64,000 nucleotides of DNA, from the NCBI GenBank assembly GCA_019828595.1, contig JAHQRK010000004.1:1736001-1800000 (forward strand), given 5' to 3'. The translations under genes were made by a program, and so were the position numbers. The notes beneath the pieces are model-generated. The model made no database searches. It saw only the letters and a list, made by a program, of their open reading frames with translations, and had not been told where the DNA came from. This DNA is from Aphanomyces cochlioides (Eukaryota; Oomycota; Saprolegniomycetes; Saprolegniales; Verrucalvaceae). This document shows positions 1 to 11,112 of the stretch, in pieces (position 1 is the first letter of the stretch; the number at the start of each line of letters is the position of its first letter).

Positions 1-2905
1 GACTCTAGCGGATCGTGCGTATATGACACACCTACGGGAAGATATCAAGTGTGTCCAGCGTCTCCTGGGCCAGATGGACGACGCGCCGAGCGATCCAAAG
101 ATGTCCTTGACCTCGAAAGGAGATGGACAGCTTACAAGTCCTCAAGCCATGAAAGCTCATCTCGAGCGAGTGCTTTCCGAGTCGCTCGTTCTTCTCATGG
201 ACAGGACGCTCGGGAATGACAACAAGGAGATGGCGAATCAAGACGAGCGGTGTGCAGGGTGCGGCGCTGACGGCGGCACTGTGTACTTGAGCAGCTTCTT
301 GGGCCTCGCACGGCGGGCAGAAGTAAGCGGCTGGATGAGCGGTTGAGGTTGATTCTTGACGGCGTAGATGCTTCAGAAGAAACTCGCGAGCGCCGGCGTT
401 GAGAAAGCATTCATGGAGGACGAGCTCAAGCTCAAGGAGTCCCAGCTCGACACAGCCAACGAGCAGCTCATCCTCTTCAAGGACACCTTGGCCAAGGCAA
501 GGCCGCCGTGACTGACACTCGACTTGACGTGACGCCTGAGTAGATGCGCAGCCCGTCGAAAGATCAACGGCGAGCATGGCGTCGTGCCGAGGAGGAAGCG
601 GTGGAAGTCGCCGTGCAAACAGACGGTGCAACCTACGGCAGGGAGGAGATTGAAGAACTGGAATATCGCTGTGCTCTGCTAGCCACACATCTCGAGCAAG
701 CTCAGGAGGAGCTCAACCTCTCAATACGAACGTGCGACCAGCGGACCGCCGAAGCGCAAGCCTCCGTCCTGTCGTGGCAACTGCGCTACGAAACTCTGGA
801 CAAGGCAAATCAGGAGCTGACGGCAACTGTCACCGCGCTGCAAGACGAGGTAGACGTCGGTGATCTTTGCGACTCTGAAGATGTTCTAGCTGGCCAAGCG
901 CGACACAACCAAGACGGAATGGGAGACCAAGCAAGCAAAGCTCCTCAAGCAACAGACCGAGCTGAAGAACCAGCTCAAGCTAGCCACTGCAACATTGGAA
1001 GGGCAACTCGACGACGCTAAGAAGAAAGTCGCTCGCCTCGCGCTCGAGCGCGATCAACAGCTCGCTCAAGTCCAGCAGACGCACGATACGCAAATCCAAG
1101 CGCTTCAAGCCGCGCATGCTGCCGAGATGGCAACGCTGCGAAGAGCACTGGAGACCGAGAAGAGCTCTCTTGCAGCAGACCTGGGTAAAGCAAAGCAACG
1201 CCACCAGTTGATGCTACATGAACTCTCGACCGCTGAGCAGGCAGCCGACGAAGCAACGCGGCAACTCAACGAGGTTACAAGTGCATGGACGCAGAAAGTG
1301 GCGGCGAAAACGACGGCGCTCGACATGGCACATCGGCAGATCGAAGAGCAGGAAGCGACCATCTTGCAGCTCAAACTCGCGGCGTCCGAAATCAAAATCA
1401 CAGAGCAACATGAAGCCGAAGCGACGTTTCTCCATCAGATTGCAGCTCTGGAAGCGGCGCTCGCTCAAGCAAATGCTCGACTGGAAAGCAGCAAGGAGCA
1501 GCACGACTTGGCCATGCGACTCGAGCGGGATCGCGTCGCGCATGTCGTCGCCCAGGCCAAATCCGTCGCTGACGAGCTCGAGACCGCCAACTTATGTCTT
1601 GCAGAGCGCAAACGGCAGCGAGAACAAGACCAGCAAGCATTCGAAGAGCGCGAACGGCGGGCTGCTGCCTCCATCGCGCAGCTCATGGAGGAAGTCGATC
1701 GCTTGCAGCAGAAACCGCCGCTTCCCATGAGTGATCTTGAAGTCGAATGCCGCCAAGTGCACAAACACAACGACGACTTGGTCAAGCAGATGCAAGCGCT
1801 CAAGGAACAGCTCCAAGCGCAACATGCCGCGTCCAGGGAAGGCGATGTTGCCGCGCAGCTCCTTGAAGCTCAAAAGCGAGATCTCCAGCTTCGTTTGGAC
1901 CTTGCAGTCGCGACCGCGCAGGAACTGCAACGCCAACTCCACGACAAAACCACCCAAGTCGCAGCGTCCATGTACTCGTCGCTGCGACGTCGCTTGCCTC
2001 ATGGAACTCACGTAGGGACGAGCGGGAGCAAGAGCTTGAAGCGCGGCTGAACCAACGACTCGCCATCGAGAAGCGCTTGCTCCAGAAGCAGCAGCTGGAC
2101 ATGGACGCCGAGACACAAAACTTGATGGAGGACAAGCAGTTGCTCGCGCAAGTCGTCGAGCGGCTCGTGGAGCGTCTGCGGCTTCAGCTGGACGTCTTGG
2201 CGCTCCAGGCGGACGACAAGGGGAGCTCCAAAGTCGACTGGACGACGCAGCATGCGCAGTGGCAGCGGGTCCACGACCAGTGCGCGAATGCCGACTGGCA
2301 ATTGAGCCACATGAAAGCGCGGCTGGACGAACTCGTCATCGCCAGACCCGGAAGGAGACCAATGAAGCAGTCGCCGTTCTCGGACGCGATTGCAGCAGGC
2401 CACAAGACCGTCGACGTCGCCGACCAGATCGTCCACGGCAGCCAGAACGAGAGCGACTCGTATGCGGCGGCGCTGGCCAAGGAAATGCACGCGATGAAGG
2501 CATCATACGAAGCCAAGCTCGCCGCCATGGCCGCAGAACTCAAGCGGCTACAGACGGAACCTGCCAAGTTTGACGATTTTCTCGACGGACGAAGCGGCAG
2601 TGCCGCCAGAATCAAGCAGTTAGAAGACCAATGCGCCGCGCTGGAAGCGTCCCTCGCCGCGCATGTGCTGGCCAAGCGGTCCGAGAAGGACGAGGAAGTG
2701 GATGTACGGGCGCAGTGTCAAGTGTCATGATGGTTTGATTGACGGTTTCTCTGTCTAGTTGATATGCAAATGCCGCGTCGAGCGCGATGGGAAAGCCAAA
2801 GCCGCGTACTTGGAAGCGCTGCTGGAATGCCGCGCCAAAGCATGCAGCGACGACGTGCAGCGGCGCGTCGCGTTTGAAGCGCTCCAGAGAAAACTGCGCA
2901 AGTAA
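1..2905 (+). CDS. Coiled-coil protein, 5' end probably outside the window
   Basis: Exons are about 1/23-322, 368-496, 544-849, 890-1971, 2016-2703 and 2759-2905, joined by 40-55 nt introns; this gives about 883 residues from the first ATG at 23. The frame stays open upstream of 23 and an acceptor-like TAG lies at 6-8, so the true start may be outside the window. From roughly residue 140 the product is almost continuous heptad-like sequence rich in Glu, Gln, Lys and Ala, typical of a long parallel coiled coil. No motor, kinase or membrane segment is visible. The second intron (497-543) starts with GCAAGG and would be a GC-AG intron. Family unknown; a centrosomal, flagellar or Golgi-tether role is only a guess. 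It ends 16 bp from the convergent ILRUN-like gene. Confidence 0.75.
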
Positions 2906-2921
2906 GGAGATAACTTATCGT

Positions 2922-3584
2922 TTACAATTCCATGTCTTGTGCTTGGTCGTACATGTCGCCGTCGACTATTTCCATCGCTTCTTCGTCCATGACCGCCATC
3001 GCATCCTTGGGTTTCTCGTCCACGACGGTCAGGACGACCCAGACGGGGTCGCCAAAGTAGCCCCCTTCCCACATCAACCGCCAGTTGCCATAGTGCGTGC
3101 CGCTTTCGGCCGGCATCGTCAAGTGCAGATTGATATCGACAGTCGCTCCTGCTTCCACGGGATCGACATGGACTTGTGCCGGTGCATTGAAGTGAAACCC
3201 TTGGGAGAGCACCAAACAGGTCGACGTCGGCCATGGCGTCGTGCCCGAGTTCTGAAAGATCAAGTGCAAATGCACAGGTTGATGGGGAAGAAACTGCGCA
3301 CTCTGTGCTGCACTGAGATCGCTCAGGAATCGCGCGTCTGGCAGTGCACGCGTGTCGGTGTATCTGTCCATGGGATCAATGAACGTCGACGTGGTCGTTG
3401 GCGCCGTCGAGAGATACATGTTGACGGCCGTTTCGACGTTCCAGTTGGAGCTCTCGAGGAAGAAATTGCTCGTCGACTCGTCGCACTGCAAGATCTTGGA
3501 GAACTGCTGGATCAAGTCGTCGTGGTCCTTCGTCGTGATGCTCTGGAACATGCGCAGCAAGTCATCGGGCTCGACCATGCTCAT
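2922..3584 (-). CDS. ILRUN/C6orf106-like protein (UBA-like plus FW/NBR1-type domain)
   Basis: Single exon, 220 residues from the ATG at 3584. The N-terminal 45 residues (DDLLRMFQSI...DHDDLIQQFSKIL...FFLESSNWNVETAVNMYL) match the UBA-like helix bundle of ILRUN. Residues about 75-185 match the NBR1-type FW beta-sandwich, with its tryptophans (TPWPTSTC, GNWRLMWEGGYFGDPVWVVLTV). In animals ILRUN modulates p300/CBP and antiviral transcription; its role in a protist is unknown. The C-terminal tail is short and acidic. An in-frame upstream extension exists, but it runs through the TCCGG promoter motif at 3617-3635, so the downstream ATG, which aligns with the family's N-terminus, is preferred. Confidence 0.8.
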   Translation of the reverse strand: MSMVEPDDLLRMFQSITTKDHDDLIQQFSKILQCDESTSNFFLESSNWNVETAVNMYLSTAPTTTSTFIDPMDRYTDTRALPDARFLSDLSAAQSAQFLPHQPVHLHLIFQNSGTTPWPTSTCLVLSQGFHFNAPAQVHVDPVEAGATVDINLHLTMPAESGTHYGNWRLMWEGGYFGDPVWVVLTVVDEKPKDAMAVMDEEAMEIVDGDMYDQAQDMEL

Positions 3585-3614
3585 ATCCAATTTCTTAATG
3601 GAAGAAGCACGACC

Positions 3615-3637
3615 AAATCCGGTTAAATTATCCGGAA
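3615..3637. promoter_or_regulatory. TATCCGG-type promoter motif pair (ILRUN-like gene)
   Basis: Two half-palindromes, AATCCGGTTAA and TTATCCGGAA, lie about 33-52 bp upstream of the ILRUN-like start codon. The same motif recurs upstream of many genes in this window and was not noticed inside coding exons. Confidence 0.55.
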
Positions 3638-3671
3638 GACCGAAAAACATAGAAAAAAGATCTTGGCCAGA

Positions 3672-6600
3672 TTAAAATTGAAGCGCGCCATGGAAGACGA
3701 CTTGGCTGCTCGCGGCGTCGGCGCGACGGACGACGCGGCCCATGCGGACCACGGATTCGCTAGCAAGATGCGACGAAACTTCGTCGACGTGTTCGGGGGA
3801 AACGATCAAAACCATGCCGATCCCGCAGTTGAATGTTCGGCTCATTTCCGAATCGGGCAAGTTGCCCACTGATCGCAACCAGCCAAAGACAGGCGGCAAC
3901 GTCCAGCTTGAGCAATCGATCTCGACGGCGTCAGTCTCGGCCAACACGCGAGGAATGTTTTCCAAAAGACCACCACCGGTGATGTGCGCCATCGCACGCA
4001 CAAGTCCTCGCTTGATGAGTGGGAGAAGGGCTTTGACGTAAATGCGCGTTGGCGTGAGGAGGTTGGTGCCCAAGGTGGATTTGGCATCCCATGGGCATGG
4101 AGACTCGTAGGAAAGACCAGAGACGTCGACGAGTTTTCGCACGAGCGAGTATCCGTTTGAGTGGAGTCCGGCACTGGGGAGACCGAGGACAACGTCACCA
4201 GCACTCACAGCCACAGGGAGTAGTTTCGACTTGGAGACAGCACCAACGCAGAAGCCAGCAAGATCATAGTCACCACCGTGATACATGGAAGGCATTTCAG
4301 CAGTCTCACCACCGATAAGACCGCAAATCGATTGACGGCAGCCTTCGGCAATACCTTCGACGACTTGCGCAGCGGCTTCCACATCCAAGGCACCGCAAGC
4401 ATAATAATCGAGGAAGAAGAGAGGTTCAGCGCCTTGAACGAGCAAATCGTTGACACACATGGCAACCAAGTCAATGCCGACAGTGGTGTGTTGGCCAGTG
4501 AGTTGCGCGATCTTGAGTTTGGTGCCAACACCATCAGTGCAAGCAACGAGGACTGTGTCTCTGTCGTATCCTGCCGCTTGGAGATCAAAGAGACCGCCAA
4601 ATCCACCCAAGTCCGCGTCGCATCCGACACGAACAGTGGATTTGCAAGCAGGCTTGATGCGTTGAACAAGGGCATTTCCAGCGTCAATGCTCACGCCAGC
4701 GTCAGCATAGGTGATGGGTTTATCCGATGGAATTTTGCCCATGTACATGGCCACTTGATGGCGACGGATGGCAAACAAGAAGGCCGTGCCTTCGAGGGGT
4801 TGTACGCGAGCTTTGAGCGTCTCGGCCGTATCAGTGGGGAAGACCGGGCACTTGAGTTGCACTGCGATAGGACCGGCATCGACTTCTTCCGTGATGAAGT
4901 GCACTGTGCATCCGCTGACAGTTTTCTTGGCATCCAAGACAGCTTGATGAACGGCAAGATCCATGCCACCAGCAAAGTCAGGCAAGAGCGAAGGGTGGAC
5001 GTTGAGAACGCGGCCTTGCCACTGGTTGCAGAATGCACCCGAGAGAATGCGCATGTAGCCAATGCAGAGCACCAAGTCGACCTTCTTGGCGCGGAGGAGC
5101 GCTGTAACTTCGGCATCAACTTCTTCGCGGCTCTTGCCCTTGGTAGCAACAGCAGCGGCTTCGATGTTGTGGTTGCGTGCACGTTCCAAGATTCCAGCAG
5201 CCTTCTTATCACTGACGACAATTTCAACTGAGGCATTGAGCTCGCCAGAAGCGATGGCATCCAAAATTGGTTGCAAGCTGCTGCCGCGAGTGGAGCCAAG
5301 CACGCCAAGCTTGATCTTGGGGCAGCTACGAAGCAATCCCTTGTGGCCAATATCAGAGCGGTATTGCGCGCCTTGGAAATGAATCTTGGACACTCCTTCG
5401 TAGGCCTTGGCAATAGCATCCTTCATAGTTGGCGCTGTAGCGGTGACAGTCAACACGCGACCACCAGAAGTGACCAAAGCTCCATCCTTGATGGCAGTAC
5501 CGGCATGGAACACTGTCACATCCGGCAATGCATTGGCAGCATCAGTGCCAGTAATCACGCGGCCCTTGGGGTAGCTTTCGGGATATCCTTCCGAAGCCAT
5601 GACAACGGTAGCTGCCGCGCCATTCTTCCACTGCACAAGAGTCGAGTCAAGGCGGTGCTCGGCGCAAGCCAGAAAGATTTCAACCAAATCACTGTTGAGG
5701 AGCGGCAACACCACTTCAGTCTCGGGGTCTCCAAAACGGCAGTTGTACTCAACGATCTTGGGTCCTTGAGGCGTCAACATGAAGCCAGCAAAGAGAACGC
5801 CGACGTAAGGCATGCCTTCCTTGGCAAGGGCTTGCACGGTGTTTTCGACGATTTCAATGCACTTCTTTTGCGCAGTCGCGTCAAAGCAAGGAGCAGGAGC
5901 ATACACGCCCATGCCACCAGTGTTAGGACCTTGGTCGTTGTCGAAAATTCGCTTGTGGTCTTGAGCACCAGGCATAGCAACGACACGTTGGCCATCGCAG
6001 ATAGCAAGGAGGGACACTTCCTCACCCGTCATGAATTCTTCAACGACGACTTCGTCACCAGCACTGCCGAACGCTTTGGACACCATTACTTCTTTCAAAG
6101 CTTCAAATGTTTCCTCTTTCGTCGTTGGAATAAGCACGCCCTTGCCAGCAGCAATGCCTGACGCTTTAATCACGACATTGTGGTCGATCGACTTGACGTA
6201 GGCAACAGCATCGTCGTAAGAGGTGAAGTTGCGATAAGCAGCCGTCGGGATGTTGTGTCGGGCCATGAAATCCTTGGAGAAGGCCTTGGATCCTTCGAGT
6301 TGCGATGCCTTGAAGCTAGGACCAAAGGTTGGAATACCAGCAGCATTCATTTTGTCGGCAAGACCAGCAACGAGTGGCGCTTCAGGTCCCACAACACAGA
6401 GCGAAACATTCTTTTCCTTGCAGAACGCAATCAAATCGTCAGGCTTGTCAGGAGAAAGAGCGACATTGGAGATCTTATCATTGGTAGTCGCTGTACCGCC
6501 ATTGCCAGGTGCTACATAAATATGAGCAGCTTGTGGAGATTGAGCCATCTTCCAAGCTAGGGCATGCTCGCGACCGCCGTTTCCGATAAGCAGAATATTG

Positions 6601-7097
6601 CGTTGGACGACTTCAGCGGGAATAATTTGGGAGGCACGTGAATCAAGCGATGCAAAGGTGCGGAATGCTTTTTGGGCAAGGCGCTTACGGTCATTGAGAG
6701 ACAGGGCAAGTTCTCCGTGTTGGGAAACCTTTTCAAGAGAAGAGGCAAAATCTTCAGAATCCACCACGACAGCAATCTTGTCATACGCCCAAGCAGCAGA
6801 TCGAACAAAACCATGGCAGCCGACACCCCATTCTTTCAATTCGGCTTCGTTTGCTGTTGATGCATTCGGTGCAAACGCAACCACGAGCCGGATTTGGGTT
6901 TGAATCAATTCTTCCACTTCACTCACTGACGTAACGTGGATATGTGGGATCTTGGCTTGGACAATTTGGTCTCGCCACGCCAACGAGCCCAAGACGGCAA
7001 TTCTCAATCCTTGCTGCTGCAAATCTTGGAGTAATTCGAGACCTTTGACGGCTTCCGACGCCGTCGACGGCTTGCCGCAAGTCACGACCACTGTCAT
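3672..7097 (-). CDS. Fused purine enzyme: PurH-like N-domain + GARS + GART + AIRS
   Basis: One uninterrupted exon, 1,141 residues from the ATG at 7097. Residues 1 to about 165 resemble the N-terminal MGS/IMP-cyclohydrolase part of PurH ([35 protein letters not shown]) but lack the TLHP..H.G catalytic stretch. GARS (PurD, phosphoribosylamine-glycine ligase) starts near 166 with [24 protein letters not shown] (PurN) follows near 597 with the catalytic Asn/His of [11 protein letters not shown] and the Asp of [12 protein letters not shown] (PurM) fills about 797-1141 ([33 protein letters not shown]). Together these catalyse steps 2, 3 and 5 of de novo IMP synthesis in the cytosol. The order GARS-GART-AIRS differs from the animal GARS-AIRS-GART. 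A longer start at 7172 would translate the promoter palindrome and is rejected. Confidence 0.95.
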   Translation of the reverse strand: MTVVVTCGKPSTASEAVKGLELLQDLQQQGLRIAVLGSLAWRDQIVQAKIPHIHVTSVSEVEELIQTQIRLVVAFAPNASTANEAELKEWGVGCHGFVRSAAWAYDKIAVVVDSEDFASSLEKVSQHGELALSLNDRKRLAQKAFRTFASLDSRASQIIPAEVVQRNILLIGNGGREHALAWKMAQSPQAAHIYVAPGNGGTATTNDKISNVALSPDKPDDLIAFCKEKNVSLCVVGPEAPLVAGLADKMNAAGIPTFGPSFKASQLEGSKAFSKDFMARHNIPTAAYRNFTSYDDAVAYVKSIDHNVVIKASGIAAGKGVLIPTTKEETFEALKEVMVSKAFGSAGDEVVVEEFMTGEEVSLLAICDGQRVVAMPGAQDHKRIFDNDQGPNTGGMGVYAPAPCFDATAQKKCIEIVENTVQALAKEGMPYVGVLFAGFMLTPQGPKIVEYNCRFGDPETEVVLPLLNSDLVEIFLACAEHRLDSTLVQWKNGAAATVVMASEGYPESYPKGRVITGTDAANALPDVTVFHAGTAIKDGALVTSGGRVLTVTATAPTMKDAIAKAYEGVSKIHFQGAQYRSDIGHKGLLRSCPKIKLGVLGSTRGSSLQPILDAIASGELNASVEIVVSDKKAAGILERARNHNIEAAAVATKGKSREEVDAEVTALLRAKKVDLVLCIGYMRILSGAFCNQWQGRVLNVHPSLLPDFAGGMDLAVHQAVLDAKKTVSGCTVHFITEEVDAGPIAVQLKCPVFPTDTAETLKARVQPLEGTAFLFAIRRHQVAMYMGKIPSDKPITYADAGVSIDAGNALVQRIKPACKSTVRVGCDADLGGFGGLFDLQAAGYDRDTVLVACTDGVGTKLKIAQLTGQHTTVGIDLVAMCVNDLLVQGAEPLFFLDYYACGALDVEAAAQVVEGIAEGCRQSICGLIGGETAEMPSMYHGGDYDLAGFCVGAVSKSKLLPVAVSAGDVVLGLPSAGLHSNGYSLVRKLVDVSGLSYESPCPWDAKSTLGTNLLTPTRIYVKALLPLIKRGLVRAMAHITGGGLLENIPRVLAETDAVEIDCSSWTLPPVFGWLRSVGNLPDSEMSRTFNCGIGMVLIVSPEHVDEVSSHLASESVVRMGRVVRRADAASSQVVFHGALQF

Positions 7098-7132
7098 CGT
7101 GATGCGCAAATTTGAGAATGGCTTTTCCAAGG

Positions 7133-7160
7133 ATATACCGGATACGTTATCCGGATGACT
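7133..7160. promoter_or_regulatory. TTATCCGGAT promoter motif pair (purine fusion gene)
   Basis: ATACCGGATA and TTATCCGGATGA lie about 40-60 bp upstream of the preferred ATG at 7097. They match the palindrome seen at other promoters of the window. Confidence 0.6.
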
Positions 7161-7710
7161 GATTTGAACCATGGAAATTTATTTCGAAGTTTGTATACTT
7201 GATTGAATTATCTTGAATTTTGTAAACTGATAGAAAGTGATGCATCGAGGTCATGAACCCATCATATTCCTCAGCACGACCATAGGAAAATGACGGAGCA
7301 ATGGGTAGCATGAATGACGATAGCATCTAGATAGCAGTGGTTTAGACCAACCTCCGCCAACAGGACGTCTTTAACAGGCGGCTAACATTGGAATTTGCTT
7401 ATCTTCTGGGCTTACGGCTCTCCAAATCATGCACAGCACCGTTGTTTCGGCGACTTTTTCGCTAATCCTCGAAACATTGAGATATAATAGCAGCCAGGGA
7501 GTCATGGTCAATGTGGATTTGAGCTCAAGCAGCGCTAGGCAGAGGTGGGAAAGAGGGAAAGCACCTTCGAGTTCGAGATGTTTGTTGCAATCTTTTGATG
7601 ATTATAAGTTTATACAGTGAACAGTCTACTGAATATGAGAGGTCAATAGGTGGCTCTGGTCGTCCAATTCACCGAGTGAGAAAGCGAAGGGTTCCGCGCC
7701 GCGATCCATC
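7161..7710. other. Intergenic region between divergent purine-fusion and SF3A2 genes
   Basis: About 550 bp, AT-rich near the purine gene. I see no coding exon, tRNA or repeat, and no TCCGG palindrome or paired CCAAT box close to the SF3A2 start. Confidence 0.5.
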
Positions 7711-8415
7711 ATGGACTTCCAGAATCGAGCAGGCTCCAAGCCTGGATCAGGGGGCGTTATGTCCGAAGCACAGCAAGCCATGGAACGCCGTGAACGTCTG
7801 CGAAAGTTGGCCTTGGAAACAGTCGATCTATCCAAAGACCCGTACATCTTGAGAAATCACTTGGGCACGTTTGAATGCAAACTGTGTCTGACCTTGCACA
7901 GCAATGAAGGCAACTATCTTGCTCACACACAGGGAAAACGCCATCAAACGAACTTGGCTCGACGAGCGGCAAAAGATGCCTCCGAAGCCTCTTCAGCTGT
8001 TGTCCCTGTCAAGCCTGTCGTTGTCCCTCGGCGCACCATCAAGATTGGGTTGCCAGGGTATCGTGTGACAAAGCAAAGAGATCCCGACACTGGTGCACGA
8101 ATGCTATTGTTCCAGATTGACTACCCCGAAGCTGCCGATGGATTCCAGCCGCGCCATCGTTTCATGTCTGCATACGAACAGCGCGTTGAAGCAGCCGACA
8201 AGAACTTTCAATACCTCCTCTTTGCATGCGAGCCGTACGAAACAGTCGCGTTCAAAATCCCCAACCTCGACATTGACAAGGCAGATGGCAAGTTTTTCAC
8301 CAACTGGGACAAGCTCAACAAATCGTTCACACTCCAGTTAACTTTTGCCGTCGAGCAGAACAAACCAGCACGACCTGCTCCTCCTCCGCCACGCCCGACC
8401 CGTCGATTCCTCTAA
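7711..8415 (+). CDS. SF3A2: Splicing factor 3A subunit 2 (SF3a66/Prp11)
   Basis: Intronless, 234 residues. The start MDFQNRAGSKPGSGG matches the conserved SF3A2 N-terminus. The matrin-type C2H2 zinc finger is FECKLCLTLHSNEGNYLAHTQGKRH (about 50-75), followed by the conserved block IGLPGYRVTKQRD...LLFQIDYPE and the C-terminal RHRFMSAYEQ...WQYLLFA-like region. SF3a is part of the 17S U2 snRNP and helps bind the branch site. The animal proline-rich heptad tail is absent: the protein stops after a short Pro/Arg tail, closer to yeast Prp11 in length. Confidence 0.97.
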   Translation: MDFQNRAGSKPGSGGVMSEAQQAMERRERLRKLALETVDLSKDPYILRNHLGTFECKLCLTLHSNEGNYLAHTQGKRHQTNLARRAAKDASEASSAVVPVKPVVVPRRTIKIGLPGYRVTKQRDPDTGARMLLFQIDYPEAADGFQPRHRFMSAYEQRVEAADKNFQYLLFACEPYETVAFKIPNLDIDKADGKFFTNWDKLNKSFTLQLTFAVEQNKPARPAPPPPRPTRRFL

Positions 8416-8860
8416 TGGCTCTAATAAGATCTGTATTATGAACTCCACACTGCTCAGCGTCTATTTGACGGGGTTTGGTCACGATTACGATCTTTGCTTG
8501 ATGGTATTGCACACTTCCGCTTCCCGTCCTGCGTCGTTGCGTCGTCATCACAGCGTTCTCTCATTGATTCCAGCTTGGTAACTGGATATCATGACACAAT
8601 TGGAGTTTCATGGATACACTCATGGTCGCGGCGACATAAACCAGCGACTTGATTTCGAGTTGCTTTGTCGATCCTTGGACGAAAAATGCTTGACGCCGAT
8701 CAATCTAACGCAACATAATAAAGCTCCTTCCAAGCTTCTTCGTCATGGCAAAGAAAGTTTCCCTGCAGAGACAGCTGCCTTGGCATCCGCATTGCCTCGC
8801 GATCACCATGGACTGCAATATACCTGATGACATTTGACAAATGTGAAATAAACTACGTAA
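8416..8860. other. Intergenic region downstream of SF3A2
   Basis: No gene is supported here. It leads into the CCAAT-rich promoter of the exchanger gene. Confidence 0.45.
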
Positions 8861-8866
8861 CAATAT

Positions 8867-8993
8867 GATTGGCGCATAATCAGCCAATTGTATCGCAATA
8901 TTTCACTTTTGCGGCCTTTGATTGGCTCATTTTCTCCAATGAAAATGCATTCAAACGAGTTAATGCGTTTTGATTGGCTATTATTGAGCCAAT
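8867..8993. promoter_or_regulatory. Three inverted CCAAT-box pairs upstream of the Na+/H+ exchanger
   Basis: ATTGG/CCAAT pairs at 8868-8888, 8921-8940 and 8973-8993 have 11, 10 and 11 bp between the GG and CC edges. The third is a near-perfect inverted repeat (TTTTGATTGGCT...AG-CCAATCAAAA). They end 74 bp before the exchanger ATG. CCAAT boxes are classically bound by NF-Y; the pairing with one-turn spacing is an observation from this sequence. Confidence 0.65.
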
Positions 8994-9066
8994 CAAAAGT
9001 CGTCATACAAAAATGAAACTCCCGAGTTCGTTTCGCCAGCTTTGACCAGTCGTGGATTGATCCGAG

Positions 9067-11052
9067 ATGAGTGAGCTGACGGCAGGCAACGCGGAGGAAG
9101 AGCACTACTATGGGATGAGCAACCAGTATCAGCTCTCCTTCTTCTTCTCCCTCTTCCTCGTCTTGCTCATGTCCTCGATCGTCGTGAGCAACTTTTGCGC
9201 GCATCATCTGCACTGGCATTTTCTCCCAGAAGCCGGAGGTACACAACACTCGACATCTCAAGCTCATCATGTCAACCGTAGCGACGATTCTCGTCGGTGT
9301 CGCGGGGGGAGTTCTCTGCTACTTGTACAACAACACAATCACCCACTCGGTACGCTTTCAAACTGGGATTTCTCATGATTTATCCGACATCTCTAGCTCA
9401 TGATCTTTGACCCAAACACGTTCTTCATCGCATTGTTGCCCCCGATCATCTTCAATTCAGGTACGCTCGCTCGAATCTTGCCCGTCTTCACGTCCCCCCA
9501 GGGTATACCATGAAGCGCCGCTACTTCTTTGACAACATTGTGCCCATCGTGACGTATGCGATCGCAGGAACGACCATTTCTAGCATCACCGTTGGGTTGA
9601 TCATGTACGCCGTGGGTCAGCTCGCCTTTAGCGTCAAGCTATCTTTGGCTGAAGCTCTTTCATTTGGCGCGCTCATCAGTGCGACGGACACGGTGTCAGT
9701 GCTTGCAATCTTCCAAGAGCTGCGCGTTGACCCGACGCTGTTCTACCTCGTCTTTGGGGAGAGTTCCCTCAACGACGCCGTCGCGATTGTCTTGTTTGGC
9801 ACGTTCTCCAAGTTTATCGGCAACGTGTACTCGTCGAGCTATCTCCCGATTGCCATCCTCGACTTCATCCTCATCTTTGTCGGGTCGACGCTCATTGGCA
9901 TTCTCTTTGGCGTGCTCTCGGCGCTCCTCTTCAAGCATTTCGACTTCAAGGGCTGCCTCTATCATGAAGTACGTCGTCTTCTCTTGCCTTGTCGTCTCAA
10001 CTCTTCCCTAGATGGGCATCTACATGATGTTTGCGTACTTGCCGTTCCTCATCGCGGCCATCTTTGACCTCTCTGGCGTCGTTGCGATCCTCTTCACGGG
10101 TAAGAAACCTCATCGAGCTGGGCATTCTCATCCGCCCCATTAGGCATCACCATGAAGCACTACACGGCCAACAACTTGAGCGACGAAGGCAAAGAAATGT
10201 ACGCCGCGATCTCGTCGGCGTCGTGTCATCCAGCGTAGGTGCGGGCGCATGTTCAACGCCATCTCGTACGTCTCGGAGACGACGATCTTCCTCAGTACAA
10301 CGCCCTCCATCTCCGCCGTTCTCGTCATGCATTTTGTAGACTTGGGCTTGGCGGTCTTTGCATTGCCAGTGGGCTACCATTTCAAGTTCATCGCATGGAC
10401 GCTCTTTGCCTGCTTGGCCGGCCGCGCGGCGTTTGTTTTCCCCCTCTCTTACTTGATCAACTACCGCCGCGATGCCGAGCGCAAAGTCCATCCGAACCAG
10501 CAAGTGATGATTTGGTTCAGTGGTTTCCGCGGCGCGCTCTGCTTTGCCTTGGCCTTGGAATGGCCCAACGACAAGCGCAGTGTGCGTCATCCTTGGTCGT
10601 TCGACCCTCTCTTAGCATGTCTGCAGGAAGTTATCGCGACGACGATGGTGGTTGTCCTCGCGACGCTTTTCGTCGGCGGTGGCCTCACCGTGCCCATGCT
10701 CAACTACCTCAAGATCAAGCAATTGACGGTAGGAAATCGCGGCGTTTCCATGGCGCTCATCAACTTTGCGTAGCCCGCCGAGGAAATCGAGTTGGATCAA
10801 ATGGTCAAGCCCATCAAGCGAATGAAGATCCTCCAGTTCGATGCCAAGTACTGGGTGCCGTTCTTCACGCACATGCATCCCGACACAGGCTCTTTCCATG
10901 AAGAACCTGGCAGCGGCGGCATCCAAGACGACATGACCGATACGTCCAAGGAAGCGCTGCGTCCTGAATACGACGACGCGGACGACGGTGGCGAGTTTTC
11001 CACGATCAATGTCGCGTCGACGCCATCCACGGCAGCGTCTTCACCGCATTGA
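9067..11052 (+). CDS. Na+/H+ exchanger (NHE, CPA1 family)
   Basis: Ten exons: 9067-9238, 9282-9349, 9397-9460, 9502-9968, 10012-10099, 10144-10198, 10239-10294, 10340-10581, 10627-10728 and 10774-11052. They give 530 residues with a multi-spanning membrane core. Diagnostic stretches are LMIFDPNTFFIALLPPIIFNS, ALISATDTVSVLAIF (about 157-171), GESSLNDAVAIVLFG with the ion-binding Asn-Asp (about 187-201), VSETTIFL, and SGFRGALCFALAL with the conserved Arg (about 385). It should exchange Na+ or K+ for H+ across a plasma or endosomal membrane. The C-terminal cytosolic tail is short (about 90 residues) and acidic. The exact acceptor at 10238 is the least certain junction. It converges on the WGR-domain gene 60 bp away. 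Confidence 0.9.
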
Positions 11053-11112
11053 TCGACGGATAGAGGCTTCGGTATCATGCTTGCATTTGGAATAATAAAT
11101 CACATCTTCATC

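Noticed and set aside
4278..6161. Several plus-strand open frames of 240-320 codons across the purine gene
   Set aside because: Antisense shadows of a strongly supported minus-strand enzyme; no recognisable product.
7098..7172. N-terminal extension of the purine enzyme
   Set aside because: It would translate the TTATCCGGATGA promoter motif and adds no conserved residues; the ATG at 7097 begins the PurH-like domain.
7200..7400. Possible tRNA or box C/D snoRNA in the SF3A2 upstream region
   Set aside because: No A/B box pair, cloverleaf, or C and D boxes in a suitable arrangement could be assembled.
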